From Methanofervidicoccus abyssi (lineage in GTDB: Archaea; AGJL01; Methanococci; Methanococcales; Methanococcaceae), in the NCBI RefSeq assembly GCF_004310395.1, contig NZ_BFAX01000001.1:186001-250000 (forward strand): 64,000 nucleotides of DNA. Reading direction: 5' to 3'. The notes beneath the pieces are model-generated. The model worked only from the letters and a program-made list of their open reading frames with translations. It was not told the origin of the DNA and did no database searches. Made by a program: the position numbers and the translations under genes. Within the stretch, counting starts at the first letter, position 1; every line of letters begins with the position of its first letter. Positions 37,866-47,828 of this stretch are shown piece after piece.

Positions 37866-38804
37866 CTATACCACTGGTGTTAATATTTCCCTTAAAATCG
37901 GTAGGAATAACAGTGAGATTATCGTTGTTATAAAACATGCCGAAGCTACCAACTTAATATCCAACCTGTAGAGAAGGGAGAAGACAAGGGACATCATTGC
38001 AGAAGGCATTGCAGATTGGAGGATCAGCACATTTTTCTCTAGCCCTCCAAGGGAGAATAGTACAGAGAATATTACTGCCAGAAGTGGGGCAATACCCATT
38101 CTAACTAGAAACGCCAGAATTCCATATCTAATACCAAACTTTGTTGAACTTGGAGATAGGGACAATCCTAAAGATATCATTATGAGAGGTACCGTGGCTT
38201 TAGAGAGATAATCCAAGGTATCTACTAAAAAAGTTGGAATATCTTCTATCCCTATGTCAAAGATTACAAAGAGGATACTTAGAATACATGCGATGAAAGG
38301 AGGGAATCTTAGAAGTTTCTTTATAATATACAGAAATGTAGGTCCTCCTTCCTTTCTACCTTCTCCAAAGGTTATACCTACAAAGGTTCCTATTAAAAGA
38401 CTGGCTATGACACTCCCCATATCACAGAATATAGCCCTTACAAGGCCAGGATCACCGTAGAAACCGTAGATAATAGGATAACCTAAAAATCCAGTATTTC
38501 CTAAGGCACAGACTAGGATCAACCCGCCTATGGATCTCTTCTCCAACTTCAAATAACTTCCGAGTATATACCCCACAATACCACATAAAATGAAGATAAA
38601 AAATATTAAAATAGGTAATTTTATAAATAATGGTAACTCCTCAGGAGATACATTTTTTATTATAGTCAGAAATACAGTTGATGGCATGGAAATATAAACA
38701 ACAACGTTGTTCAATACAGATCTATCTTCTTCCTTCAGTATCCCCAAGTACTTTGAGATATAACCAATAAAGATCAGTAAAACTATTATAATCATTATCT
38801 CCAT
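37866..38804 (-). CDS. Auxin efflux carrier (AEC) family transporter
   Basis: A 312-aa membrane protein with about ten hydrophobic segments and the AEC pattern: VLLIFIGYISKYLGILKEED at the N-terminus, LILVCALGNTGFLGYPIIYG in the first half and LILQSAMPSAMMSLVFSLLY in the second. AEC proteins export or import organic acids; the substrate here is unknown. GGTGAATAA is before the ATG. It lies 12 bases downstream of coaD in the same direction. Confidence 0.88.
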   Translation of the reverse strand: MEIMIIIVLLIFIGYISKYLGILKEEDRSVLNNVVVYISMPSTVFLTIIKNVSPEELPLFIKLPILIFFIFILCGIVGYILGSYLKLEKRSIGGLILVCALGNTGFLGYPIIYGFYGDPGLVRAIFCDMGSVIASLLIGTFVGITFGEGRKEGGPTFLYIIKKLLRFPPFIACILSILFVIFDIGIEDIPTFLVDTLDYLSKATVPLIMISLGLSLSPSSTKFGIRYGILAFLVRMGIAPLLAVIFSVLFSLGGLEKNVLILQSAMPSAMMSLVFSLLYRLDIKLVASACFITTIISLLFLPILREILTPVV

Positions 38805-38816
38805 TTATTCACCAGA

Positions 38817-39269
38817 TTATCTTTTTAAAATTCTCCCCTCTATATCGATCTCTCCCTTTCTTATCCTCGTTGTGGATATAGGTTTGTTATTTTCATCTAA
38901 TACGTAGTCAAAAACTACTATCTCTAAAGGTTTTAAGTTATTATTTGATCTTATCTCATTTATCTTTCTAGCGTTTTTCTCTGTCTCCTTGGTGACTACT
39001 ATGATATCGTAGTCCTTAACTGTGGCGTCTCCGTAGGGATCGTCTATTACTACTATATGATAGGGTACATTTAAAGTGTCTAAAAAATCCCTTAAATTCT
39101 TCAATCTAACATTTAAGGGGTTTACACTGTGGGACTTATAGGTTTTTACAAATCTATCTGAAGTTATACCTACGTAGAGCTCTCCAAACTGGGAAGCGTA
39201 CTTCAAAAGTTCTTTATGTCCCTTGTGAAGGATATCGAAGGTACCTCCTACTACCACCTTTTTAAGCAT
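38817..39269 (-). CDS. coaD: Archaeal phosphopantetheine adenylyltransferase
   Basis: A 150-aa nucleotidyltransferase that converts 4'-phosphopantetheine to dephospho-CoA. The (T/H)xGH motif is seen in [20 protein letters not shown] and the ISSTRIRKG signature in [17 protein letters not shown]. The ATG at 39269 after GGGATAAA is preferred over an upstream start, giving family length. It precedes the AEC gene. Confidence 0.93.
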   Translation of the reverse strand: MLKKVVVGGTFDILHKGHKELLKYASQFGELYVGITSDRFVKTYKSHSVNPLNVRLKNLRDFLDTLNVPYHIVVIDDPYGDATVKDYDIIVVTKETEKNARKINEIRSNNNLKPLEIVVFDYVLDENNKPISTTRIRKGEIDIEGRILKR

Positions 39270-39588
39270 TTTATCCCAAAAAAGTTTGGATAAGTTATAA
39301 TTTATTATTGTTATATCTACCTTCAGTCTCAACTACTTAATTGTTATTTTTAATTCTATTAGATTTTAATTATTAGATTTATCGTCAATTAATCAAAAAT
39401 AATAAAAATTAAATAGTTATTTAAAAAATAATAAGATAAAAAATGGATATGATTGTTCTGACAACAAAGTATAAACGGTAGGTAATCTCGGTAGAAGAGA
39501 GGATTCTTCAAACACCTTCTAACTATAACCTGTTGGAGATTCTTTATCATGGTTAGAGTTCTGTAGCTATTAAAATCCTGTTTTATTG
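39270..39588. other. Gap downstream of the EndoQ gene
   Basis: AT-rich. On the minus strand 39430-39560 reads VRRCLKNPLFYRDYLPFILC in an ORF that runs out of the EndoQ 3' end in another frame; it looks partly protein-like but has no start or known motif. I see no other feature. Confidence 0.3.
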
Positions 39589-40776
39589 TTATTTGGGCTC
39601 TAACCAACTATCTAAGGTAGTTACTGGTTTGTACCATCTGATCTTTGGAGGAGTTTTTAATATCCTGCCGTATTCCCCTCCACCTCCAGGGTAGTAGTAT
39701 ATCTTATTTTTTCGAAACATCTCAATAGTTCTACCAACCTTCTCATGTACCTTTATTAAGTTAGAGATATCCTCCTTAATAAGGACGTTTATCTCATTAC
39801 CGAAGAGTTCGACATATCTCTTCCATAGGTTTTCAACTGCTTTGGAATCAATACTTTTCCCAATAGAAAGAGAAATTATCTGGGAGAGAGAAACTATCTT
39901 GTAGTAGGGAGGTCTGAACTCTGGGTGGATGATCTTCTTATCCTTGGACAACTCCAAGGTTCTATCGTAGACTCCTTTTTTTATAACTCCTCCACATTTA
40001 GCACATCTGTAGTTCAATTTTATAGCATCCTCTATACGGTACCTTAAATAGCACTTTGAACAGGCTGTTAGGTGATACTTCCCAAGGGCAGGATCTAAGC
40101 CATAGTTTGCAACAATTTTGTTATGTTTTATAGATTTTTTTATCTCTTCAAAGTTCTCCTCAAGATCTCCAATACTCCTTACCTTAAATTGATTAAATTC
40201 CCTCCCTAGTCTATAAGGATAATAGGAGTGGGCATCGGAATTGCTTAGAAACGGTATATCTCTAAGTTCCTGGACCATGTCTCCCATGTCAGTATCTGCA
40301 GATAATCCTAACTCCACAAAATCAGGTTTTCTCTCGTAACACTGATATATAGAATCGAAGGACTTGTAAAGACTGGTGTATGGGGTGAAGGCATGGGCAG
40401 GTCCTATCAACCCTCCAGTCTCTCTAACTATCTCTAACAGCTCCCCTCCCCTAAGGACAACTTTGGGCCTACCTTCACTGTCTATGTTGTTGGAGTATCT
40501 CTTCAATTTCTCTCTAAGTTCGTAAGCCTTGGATATAGAAGGTAATAACACAAGGTGATGGACGCGATCTTTATCTTCTATCTCCACAGTTAAAATCAGA
40601 TTGCTATCCTTATACTTCTCAATCTCCTGAAGATGTTTAGGATGGAGACAATCCCCAGTACCAACTATATGGAGTCCTTTCAATTTTCCATATTTCAGCA
40701 CATTCTCTATATTCATATATTTAGAAGTTCCCCCTGCAAATCTTGAGTGTATATGTAGATCACAGTTTACTATCAA
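39589..40776 (-). CDS. Endonuclease Q (PHP-domain DNA repair nuclease)
   Basis: A 395-aa protein. The PHP metal motifs are CDLHIHSRFAGG near the N-terminus, GTGDCLHP, GPAHAFTPY and LSNSDAHSYYP. The zinc site is CSKCYLRYRIEDAIK with RCAKCGGVIKKG, the arrangement of EndoQ. EndoQ cuts DNA 5' of deaminated bases (uracil, hypoxanthine) and is known from Thermococcales and some methanogens. The start is TTG at 40776, chosen because GGTGATATT sits just before it; upstream ATGs give a long extra tail unlike the family. Confidence 0.85.
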   Translation of the reverse strand: MIVNCDLHIHSRFAGGTSKYMNIENVLKYGKLKGLHIVGTGDCLHPKHLQEIEKYKDSNLILTVEIEDKDRVHHLVLLPSISKAYELREKLKRYSNNIDSEGRPKVVLRGGELLEIVRETGGLIGPAHAFTPYTSLYKSFDSIYQCYERKPDFVELGLSADTDMGDMVQELRDIPFLSNSDAHSYYPYRLGREFNQFKVRSIGDLEENFEEIKKSIKHNKIVANYGLDPALGKYHLTACSKCYLRYRIEDAIKLNYRCAKCGGVIKKGVYDRTLELSKDKKIIHPEFRPPYYKIVSLSQIISLSIGKSIDSKAVENLWKRYVELFGNEINVLIKEDISNLIKVHEKVGRTIEMFRKNKIYYYPGGGGEYGRILKTPPKIRWYKPVTTLDSWLEPK

Positions 40777-41331
40777 AATATCACCTAAAAATAAAAAATT
40801 ATATATTACCATCTTACTGTCTACTAATAAAAAAGATGTTCTATCGGGATTTAATGAAGATATCATCTCTTTTTCAATACACAGGGACGTCTTGGAGACG
40901 ATAGCAAGATCTCTACTCCTTTATGCCTTTACTCCTTTTAAAATCAACAATGATAATAAAACTACAAAATAAAAAATTAAACCTTAGTCTCTATCAAAGT
41001 AGAATTAAAAGTAATATTTAAACCCTAGTTCCTATCAGAGTTATATCTTCTAACTCCCAATCTGTTGAATATCTCTTAATATTACAATAGAGTTATACCT
41101 TTGTTGATGGGTCATAATAATACAGTTATCTATGAGATTTATTTCACTCCTTAAATGTTCAGGTATATTCAAGGAGACATTTTATATTTACCAGTGTTTT
41201 TAAAGGTTTTTATAATTTTTAACAATCTCTTTTTTATATCTTAACTTATATCTTAACTTTTATAATTAATTGATATCTATTTTTTATCTTGGAGATTGGG
41301 ATTTGCTTTTATAAATATAAGGTGAGAAGTG
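40777..41331. other. Divergent gap between EndoQ and cobA
   Basis: No gene in about 550 bases. It holds two copies of a second dispersed motif, CCTTAGTCTCTATCAAAG (40982-40999) and CCCTAGTTCCTATCAGAG (41023-41040), 42 bases apart. Both promoters of the divergent genes must lie here. Further AT-rich sequence shows nothing clear. Confidence 0.5.
40982..41040 (+). repeat. Paired copies of the CCTTAGT-CTATCAAAG motif
   Basis: Two imperfect 18-base copies (CCTTAGTCTCTATCAAAG and CCCTAGTTCCTATCAGAG), each preceded by TTAAA. A similar pair lies at 52058-52120 with near-identical spacing, and single copies at 55943-55960, 60940-60957 and 62342-62357. Too short and too weakly spaced for a CRISPR array. 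Confidence 0.55.
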
Positions 41332-42054
41332 ATGAAGGTAATTCTTGTAGGTGCGGGGCCTGGAGATGAAGAACTAATAACTATAAAAGGACTAAAAGCT
41401 ATAAAAAGTGGAGATGTAATTATCTATGACGATCTGATAAATAAAAACCTACTAAAGTATGCCAAGGAAGATGCAGAGTTAATATACGTAGGTAAAAGGA
41501 AGGGAAAACACTCCTACAAACAGGAGGATATCAATAGACTGTTGGTAGAAAAGGTCAAGGAAAACAAGGTTGTAGTTAGATTGAAAGGTGGGGATCCCTT
41601 TGTGTTTGGAAGGGGGGGAGAAGAAGTGCTCTATTTAAAGAAACATAATATACCTTACGAGGTTATCCCTGGTATCACATCGGCAATAGCAGTCCCAGAG
41701 GTTGCAGGTATTCCCCTAACCTACAGGAAGATATCTACATCTTTTACAGTGGTCACAGGACATGAAGCAGAGGATAAGGAAGAAAAGCAGGTAAAACTGA
41801 GGAATCTAAACGGAGACACTATTGTAATACTTATGGGAATAACTAACTTAGAGGAACATGTGGAAGAACTTCTGAAAAACCCCCGTAGGAGTGAGGATAC
41901 CCCAGTGGCTATAATAACCAGAGGTACTACTGAACGTCAGAAGGTAATAAAGGGAACCTTGGGAAATATTGTTAAAAAGGCTAAAGAGAACAGTGTTAAA
42001 CCTCCAGGTGTTATAGTTGTAGGGGATGTTGTAAATGTGTTAGATAATATATAA
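41332..42054 (+). CDS. cobA: Uroporphyrinogen-III C-methyltransferase
   Basis: A 240-aa SAM-dependent methylase that methylates uroporphyrinogen III at C-2 and C-7 to precorrin-2, the branch to B12, siroheme and F430. Landmarks are VGAGPGDEELITIKGLKAI, VRLKGGDPFVFGRGGEEVLY, VIPGITSAIAVPEVAGIPLT and GVIVVGDVVNV. ATG at 41332 follows GGTGAGAAGTG; the preceding GTG is less likely. Confidence 0.95.
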   Translation: MKVILVGAGPGDEELITIKGLKAIKSGDVIIYDDLINKNLLKYAKEDAELIYVGKRKGKHSYKQEDINRLLVEKVKENKVVVRLKGGDPFVFGRGGEEVLYLKKHNIPYEVIPGITSAIAVPEVAGIPLTYRKISTSFTVVTGHEAEDKEEKQVKLRNLNGDTIVILMGITNLEEHVEELLKNPRRSEDTPVAIITRGTTERQKVIKGTLGNIVKKAKENSVKPPGVIVVGDVVNVLDNI

Positions 42055-42144
42055 AAATAATAAATAAATATTTATATAAATAAATAAAGTAAATATAAAA
42101 ATAAAAGTAGTAGTAAAATATTGTAAGAAGTATGGGGTGATACT

Positions 42145-42732
42145 ATGAAGGTCTTAGGAATATGTGGTTCTCCAAGGAATGGAAACACTGCCTTCTTGGT
42201 GAAGGAAGCTTTAAAAGCTGTTGAGGATGAAGGTATTGAAACTGAGTATATCTCATTAGCAGAGAAGGAGTTAAATCCCTGTTTAGCCTGTGATGAGTGT
42301 AAAAAAGAGGGGAAGTGTGTAATAATGGATGATATTAACGATATACTGGAAGAAATGGTGAGGGCAGAGGGTATTATCATAGGTTCTCCAGTTTACTTTG
42401 GTAGTGTCAGTGCTCAGTTAAAAATGCTCTTCGATAGGTCCAGACCTTATAGGCGAGGATTTAAACTGAAGAATAAGGTAGGTGGGGCAATAGCTGTAGG
42501 GGCTTCAAGAAATGGAGGTCAAGAGACAACAGTGAGAGATATCCACAACTTCATGTTTATACACTCTATGATAGTAGTGGGAGATAGCGATCCAAGTGCT
42601 CATTACGGAGGTACAGGTGTAGGAGGACATGTAGAGGACTGTAAAAAAGATGAAATTGGTATAGAAACTTCAAGAAACTTAGGTAAAAGAGTTGCTGAAG
42701 TGGTGAAGTTAATATATAACAGAAATATTTAA
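42145..42732 (+). CDS. Iron-sulfur flavoprotein (Isf-type, NADPH-dependent FMN reductase fold)
   Basis: A 195-aa flavodoxin-fold protein. GICGSPRNGNTAFLVKEAL is the FMN phosphate loop and NPCLACDECKKEGKCVIMDD is the compact cysteine motif (CX2CX2CX5C) of methanogen Isf, which binds a 4Fe-4S cluster and reduces O2 or H2O2 from ferredoxin. GSPVYFGSVSAQLKML is the second FMN loop. GGTGATACT precedes the ATG. Confidence 0.92.
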   Translation: MKVLGICGSPRNGNTAFLVKEALKAVEDEGIETEYISLAEKELNPCLACDECKKEGKCVIMDDINDILEEMVRAEGIIIGSPVYFGSVSAQLKMLFDRSRPYRRGFKLKNKVGGAIAVGASRNGGQETTVRDIHNFMFIHSMIVVGDSDPSAHYGGTGVGGHVEDCKKDEIGIETSRNLGKRVAEVVKLIYNRNI

Positions 42733-42849
42733 ATATTTTTTATACATAAATTAATATCTATTTTAAAAAATTTAAAATATTAATGTAAAAAGTAATTAAT
42801 AATTAAAAATAAATTACACAATAATTATTAATAACTTAGGAGGATGATC

Positions 42850-43941
42850 ATGAGATTAGTTAATGAAGCACTTTCTAGAAAGACTGATCAACAGTATGGT
42901 ACTAATTTACAGAAGGAAAATATTGGAAAAGTGAATATTCTCGTAGTAGGTTGTGGAGGTGCAGGAAACAATACAATCCATAGACTTATGGAGATGGGTA
43001 TCAAGGGGGCAGAAACTATCGCCTTAAATACAGATAAGCAACATCTAGAACATATAAATGCTGACAAGAAGATACTGATCGGATCTACACTGACAAGAGG
43101 TCTCGGTGCTGGAGGTTACCCTGAAATTGGGAGAAAGTCCGCTGAATTAGCTAGGGGCGTACTGGAAGATGTTCTAAAAAATGCCGACTTAGTATTCGTT
43201 ACTGCAGGGTTAGGTGGAGGTACAGGAACCGGTTCTGCCCCAGTAGTAGCTGAGATAGCCAAGGAACAGGGGGCTATAGTAATTGGGGTTGTTACCTATC
43301 CATTTAAGATAGAGAGGGCGAGGTTAAAGAAGGCAGAAGAAGGTCTTGAAAGATTAACTGAAGCCTGTGATACCGTTATTGTAATAGACAACAACAAGCT
43401 GTTGGAGTTAGTACCTAACTTACCGATAAACGATGCATTTAAGGTTGCAGATGAAATTATCGCCAATGCAGTTAAGGGTATAACTGAGACTATATCTGAA
43501 AAAAGTCTAATAAACATCGACTATGCAGATGTGAAAGCAGTTATGACAAATGGAGGAGTAGCTATGATAGGGGTTGGTGAGGTGGATTCTGATACCAAAG
43601 GGGATAGGGTTGAAAGGGTAGTTAAAGAGGCTATGAACTGTCCACTGTTGGACATAGACTATACAGGGGCAACAGGAGCCTTGATACATATAACTGGAGG
43701 TCCAGATTTATCCTTAGATGAAGCTGTGAGAATTGGAGAGAAGATTACAGAGAATCTCAACCCAGATGCTAACGTAATATGGGGAGCAAGGATAGATCCA
43801 TCCATGGAGGGATGTTTGAGAGTCATGGCGATAGTTACAGGTGTAAAGTCTCCTAACATATTTGGTAGTGACAAACGTCCAAAGAAGATATTATCTAAAC
43901 CTAAAAAGAGTGATTCCCTGGGAATAGATTATATAGTATAA
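42850..43941 (+). CDS. ftsZ: Cell division protein FtsZ
   Basis: A 363-aa tubulin-like GTPase that builds the archaeal division ring. The signature [20 protein letters not shown] is at about residues 116-135, with [12 protein letters not shown] and ALNTD at the nucleotide site and the [21 protein letters not shown]7 loop region. The archaeal C-terminus ends SLGIDYIV. The ATG at 42850 is set by AGGAGG 6 bases upstream; an ATG at 42844 is too close to the site. Confidence 0.97.
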   Translation: MRLVNEALSRKTDQQYGTNLQKENIGKVNILVVGCGGAGNNTIHRLMEMGIKGAETIALNTDKQHLEHINADKKILIGSTLTRGLGAGGYPEIGRKSAELARGVLEDVLKNADLVFVTAGLGGGTGTGSAPVVAEIAKEQGAIVIGVVTYPFKIERARLKKAEEGLERLTEACDTVIVIDNNKLLELVPNLPINDAFKVADEIIANAVKGITETISEKSLINIDYADVKAVMTNGGVAMIGVGEVDSDTKGDRVERVVKEAMNCPLLDIDYTGATGALIHITGGPDLSLDEAVRIGEKITENLNPDANVIWGARIDPSMEGCLRVMAIVTGVKSPNIFGSDKRPKKILSKPKKSDSLGIDYIV

Positions 43942-44241
43942 ATAAAATAATCTTTTTCTATCATTACGTTTAATATTATACTATAATTATACTAATTAAT
44001 ATTATATTCAATATTCCGTCTAAACAATCACTTGAAAATATATTTTTACTTTTTCTCCACGTTTCCTGGATACTGGGAGAGTTAGAGGGTTTATATCATT
44101 GGGGAATTAGTATTTTATCTTTTTCCTTTTTGCAGACAGCTTCAAAAAAACTACAAGGAAAAAAATAGACTGACTGTTAAAGTTTTTAACTTTTACTGTT
44201 ATTTTGTAATTTTAATGTTTAACAGTAACAAGGGAAATAAG
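43942..44241. other. Gap after ftsZ with dispersed repeat
   Basis: About 300 AT-rich bases. Carries one of the best copies of the dispersed repeat at 44061-44089 (GTTTCCTGGATACTGGGAG), plus orientation, about 120 bases after the ftsZ stop. The promoter of the following gene should lie near 44170-44220. Confidence 0.45.
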
Positions 44242-45555
44242 ATGGTGGTAAAAAAGTACATTGTAATAATTCTTTTCATGTTTTTTACAGTTGTGAATGT
44301 AAGTGAGGCTATAAAGTTCGAAAATTATAATGTAGTGTTTAATATAAATCAGAGTGACGGCGTACATGGAAACATCTACTTAGCTATGTACAACAACGAC
44401 TCTGAGAAAATTTCCAATATTACATACATTCTACCTCACATCATCCATAACGTGAAGGTAACATCTAACAAAAATATAAGTCATATAGACGAATTCTATG
44501 AAGAAGGTTCTACTAAGATAACAATAAAATTTAAAGATCCTATAAAAAAAGGAGAAAGGTGTTATATTAACATTAGTTTTGATGGAGATATGATCTGGAA
44601 TAAATATGGAAAAAAGATGTTTTCAGCGACAATACCTGCTGTAAATTCCAACTTCACCATGACTGTAATATTGCCACAAGGAGCTTCTGTAGTATCTCCT
44701 GCAGAGGGTCTTTTAAGTATAACACCTCAAGATTATACCATAGACACTGATGGTAAGAGAATATATATAAGGTGGAATAGAAAACTAAGCAAAGAAGACA
44801 AATATTTTACAGCAACCGTATCCTATATATTACAACCTGTTAACTATACCACTAACAAAAATGCACTACTTAATGATTTTTACTACAACCTTCTACTCGT
44901 AATACTTGTGTTGGTAGTAATTGGAGCTCTCTATGGAGTATACTACGAAAAAAAGAAAGTTGCAAAAAGAGACAAAGTTATAAAAGAGTTGTCGGAAAGA
45001 GTTAACAACCTGGTAAATGATTTAAATACTCTCAAGATAGAGTTGGAAAATAAAGAAGATATTATTTCAGAGTTGAAAAGAAAAAATAGTGAATTAGTAG
45101 ATGAGTTGAGTAATCAGCTTGAGAGTTATAAAAGTGACGTTATAAAGTTGAATGTTAAACTGGAAGAGTTGGAAGATGCCAATAAAAAGTACAGGGAAGA
45201 GTTAGAAAAAAATAAAGAGATAATCTCTGAGAAGGAAAAAATTATAGAAGATTTGAAGAATACCATTAAGACGTACAAGAACAATATAGAAGAGTTAAAG
45301 AAAAAGATAAAGGAGTATGAAAAAACTTTAAAGAATATGTTGATGGATATACTCACGGAAGAGGAGAAAACTATTGTAAATCTAATAAAAGAGTATGGTG
45401 AAATCACCCAGAAAGAGATTGTAGAGATTACAGGAATGAGCAAACCTAAGGTCTCCAGGATAGTGGCAGATCTTGAGAATAGAGGTATAATAAAAAAAGT
45501 TAAAATTGGTAGGATAAATAAGTTGGCGTTGACAGATAAGTTTAGGTGGGAATAA
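44242..45555 (+). CDS. Membrane-anchored protein with outside domain, coiled coil and winged HTH
   Basis: A 437-aa protein with a signal peptide (KKYIVIILFMFFTVVNVSEA), an outside beta-rich domain to about residue 205 with many N-x-S/T sites, one transmembrane segment (YYNLLLVILVLVVIGALYGV), a long coiled coil (about 240-365) and a C-terminal winged HTH (EYGEITQKEIVEITGMSKPK). It would hold a DNA-binding domain inside and a sensor domain outside. Such HTH proteins are known in archaea but not characterised. The next gene starts on its stop codon. Confidence 0.75.
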   Translation: MVVKKYIVIILFMFFTVVNVSEAIKFENYNVVFNINQSDGVHGNIYLAMYNNDSEKISNITYILPHIIHNVKVTSNKNISHIDEFYEEGSTKITIKFKDPIKKGERCYINISFDGDMIWNKYGKKMFSATIPAVNSNFTMTVILPQGASVVSPAEGLLSITPQDYTIDTDGKRIYIRWNRKLSKEDKYFTATVSYILQPVNYTTNKNALLNDFYYNLLLVILVLVVIGALYGVYYEKKKVAKRDKVIKELSERVNNLVNDLNTLKIELENKEDIISELKRKNSELVDELSNQLESYKSDVIKLNVKLEELEDANKKYREELEKNKEIISEKEKIIEDLKNTIKTYKNNIEELKKKIKEYEKTLKNMLMDILTEEEKTIVNLIKEYGEITQKEIVEITGMSKPKVSRIVADLENRGIIKKVKIGRINKLALTDKFRWE

Positions 45556-46598
45556 TGAAAGGAAGATGTATTATTTTTATTTTTTTACTGTTAATACCTT
45601 GTAGTGTAGAGGGATTAGTTATTGGAGAAGAAAAACCTTCTCTTGTCGATACCGTAGTTATTACAAATAACAACTGGCCAGATTGTATAATCGCTACAGA
45701 GTATGCGTATAAAGTAGATGGAGTTGTACTCCAGATTAACAATGGCTATTTGGATCCTTCTATAGAGTCCTTCATTGAAGCTGTTGCACCAAAGAGAATA
45801 GTTATTGTAGGGGGTCCTTTGGCAGTTTCCTACAGTGTTGAAGAGAAATTGAAGAAGTACGGTGATGTTATAAGGATATGGGGGCCTACAAGGGTTGAAA
45901 CCTGTGAGGAAATTCTTAAGATGATAAACAGTGAGAAAGAAAAGGTTTTAGTAAATAGTACAAACTTCAGAGATGTTGTGGAAGTAATCTCTCATGGTTA
46001 TATACCTGTTTACTCTTTTATAAATGTTTATAATCCTAACGATGTTGTAAGGATTTATAGGGATGACGGTACCGTTGAGTTGTACTATTTCAAGAATAAA
46101 AAATTTATTGGTAGATATGAGAAGAAGTATGTTTTAGAGTTACCTGGTGAAATCTTGGTTCTAAGCCGATGTCCAAATATGGATATTAAGTTCACAAACA
46201 ATAAATACATATCTAAATTTGGATATAAACTACTAGACTTAAGGAATATCTCCTTAAGTTCTAACTCTAAGTATTTGGTAGAGGTAAATAAAAATACACC
46301 TTCTGCAGTGCTTCTCTCAAAGTATCTTAAGATACCTATGGTATACGATGGTACGAAAATCCGTAGTGGTTATCATGTTATAACTTTTGAAAATGATCCT
46401 GTTGATAGTAGTATTACCGTTGCTGTAGATATACTTGTTTTTAAGAAGACTGTGGAACTGTACAGCAAAAATAACGATCTAAAACAATCCCTGTACGAGG
46501 CAAAAACACAACTGTGGTCTAAGAATATTCCTGTTGAAAAATACAACATACCTTACTCCTGTTTGGAGGAATACGTGAATAAGAAATTAACAAAGTGA
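45555..46598 (+). CDS. Secreted protein with cell-wall-binding-2-like repeat
   Basis: A 347-aa protein with a hydrophobic signal peptide (RCIIFIFLLLIPCSVEG). Residues about 25-130 resemble the cell-wall-binding repeat 2 fold: NNNWPDCIIATEYAYKVDGV, then APKRIVIVGGPLAVSYSVEE and RIWGPTRVETCEEILK. A second, weaker copy may follow (residues about 260-310, SKYLVEVNKNTPSAVLLSKY). The ATG shares bases with the stop of the upstream HTH gene (TAATG), so they are translated together. GGTGGGAATA lies before it. Role in the envelope is inferred. Confidence 0.65.
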   Translation: MKGRCIIFIFLLLIPCSVEGLVIGEEKPSLVDTVVITNNNWPDCIIATEYAYKVDGVVLQINNGYLDPSIESFIEAVAPKRIVIVGGPLAVSYSVEEKLKKYGDVIRIWGPTRVETCEEILKMINSEKEKVLVNSTNFRDVVEVISHGYIPVYSFINVYNPNDVVRIYRDDGTVELYYFKNKKFIGRYEKKYVLELPGEILVLSRCPNMDIKFTNNKYISKFGYKLLDLRNISLSSNSKYLVEVNKNTPSAVLLSKYLKIPMVYDGTKIRSGYHVITFENDPVDSSITVAVDILVFKKTVELYSKNNDLKQSLYEAKTQLWSKNIPVEKYNIPYSCLEEYVNKKLTK

Positions 46599-46700
46599 TT
46601 ATGTACTTTTGAGGAACTATTTAAATTAAAAATAATAAAGTATATTAGTATTATTAGTATTATTGTTAATTGTTATAAAAATAATATAAACGGGGTTACT

Positions 46701-47828
46701 ATGAAAATTCTTATATCTGTATGTGGTGAGGGATTTGGACACACAACTAGATGTCTTGCTATAGGAGAAGAGTTATCAAAGGAACATGAAGTTAAATTTA
46801 TAGCATATGGAAAGAGTATGGATTTTATAAAAAAGTGTAATTACGAAGTTTTTGAAACTTATCCAGAAGTTAAATTAACTGGGTATAACGGTAGATTTGA
46901 TATTAAAGGGAGTATATTCAACAGAGAAAATAGACCTACAATGGCTATAAAGAGAGAGTTAGAGATAGTAAAGAAGTATAAACCTGATCTCATTATTGTT
47001 GACTGTAAATACAGCACTGCTCTAGTTGCAAAGTTATTAAATATTCCCTTCTATATAGTTACAAATCAGAATTACACCAGATCCCATGATAATAGAAAGT
47101 TCATCATTTATCCTGTTATAAGACTTCTAAATATAATAAATAAACGATCTAAAGGAGTAATAGTGCCTGATCTTCCAATGCCTTATACCATCTGTGAATA
47201 CAACCTAACTATGTTAGATAACCTTCAGTTTATTGGACCTTTAATTAGATACAATGTGAATGGTGACGAAGGTGAAGATGGTGATTATATCCTCAGTATA
47301 ATAGGAGGGTTTGAATACAGATACAGGATATTAGAGTTACTAAATGAGATATCCAAAAGAAAAGGTATTAATGTAAAAATGGTATGTGGAAGTTATGAAA
47401 TTGCAAGAAAACTTAGAAGAATAAAATCTCCAAATGTAGAGATAATACCATTCACAACTAATATGGAGGATCTTATAAGAAGGTGTTCCTTCATTGTATG
47501 TCATGGAGGACATTCTACTCTCATGGAAGCTGTAAGTTTTGGGAAGCCTGTTATCACCATTCCAGATCTCTATCACCCTGAGCAGGAAAACAATAGTAGA
47601 AAGATAGGAGATCTAAAATGTGGATTAGCCCTCAGTCATATCAATTTAGAGAACACGTTGGAGTGGACCATAGACGAAATAATGGACAATCCTATCTACT
47701 TTAAGAATGCGAGGAAGTTAAAGGAGTTATGTAAGTTTTACAACGGTAGGGCAAATATAAGGGAGATTGTAAGGAAACATGAAAGAAATAGTAGATTAGA
47801 AGAGATTATATCCCTGAAGTTTTCATAA
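46701..47828 (+). CDS. GT-B glycosyltransferase, MJ1255-like
   Basis: A 375-aa protein of the MJ1255/UGT-like family. The N-terminus KILISVCGEGFGHTTRCLAI and the C-terminal donor site SFIVCHGGHSTLMEAVSFGK, VITIPDLYHPEQENNSRKIG are those of GT-B glycosyltransferases acting on lipid or protein acceptors. Acceptor unknown. It follows the envelope protein pair by about 100 bases, which fits a role in surface glycosylation. GGGGTTACT precedes the ATG. Confidence 0.82.
   Translation: MKILISVCGEGFGHTTRCLAIGEELSKEHEVKFIAYGKSMDFIKKCNYEVFETYPEVKLTGYNGRFDIKGSIFNRENRPTMAIKRELEIVKKYKPDLIIVDCKYSTALVAKLLNIPFYIVTNQNYTRSHDNRKFIIYPVIRLLNIINKRSKGVIVPDLPMPYTICEYNLTMLDNLQFIGPLIRYNVNGDEGEDGDYILSIIGGFEYRYRILELLNEISKRKGINVKMVCGSYEIARKLRRIKSPNVEIIPFTTNMEDLIRRCSFIVCHGGHSTLMEAVSFGKPVITIPDLYHPEQENNSRKIGDLKCGLALSHINLENTLEWTIDEIMDNPIYFKNARKLKELCKFYNGRANIREIVRKHERNSRLEEIISLKFS

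Noticed and set aside
39389-39607. 72-codon minus-strand ORF at the end of the EndoQ gene
   Set aside because: It begins inside the EndoQ gene in another frame and has no start signal; parts look protein-like but nothing supports a gene.
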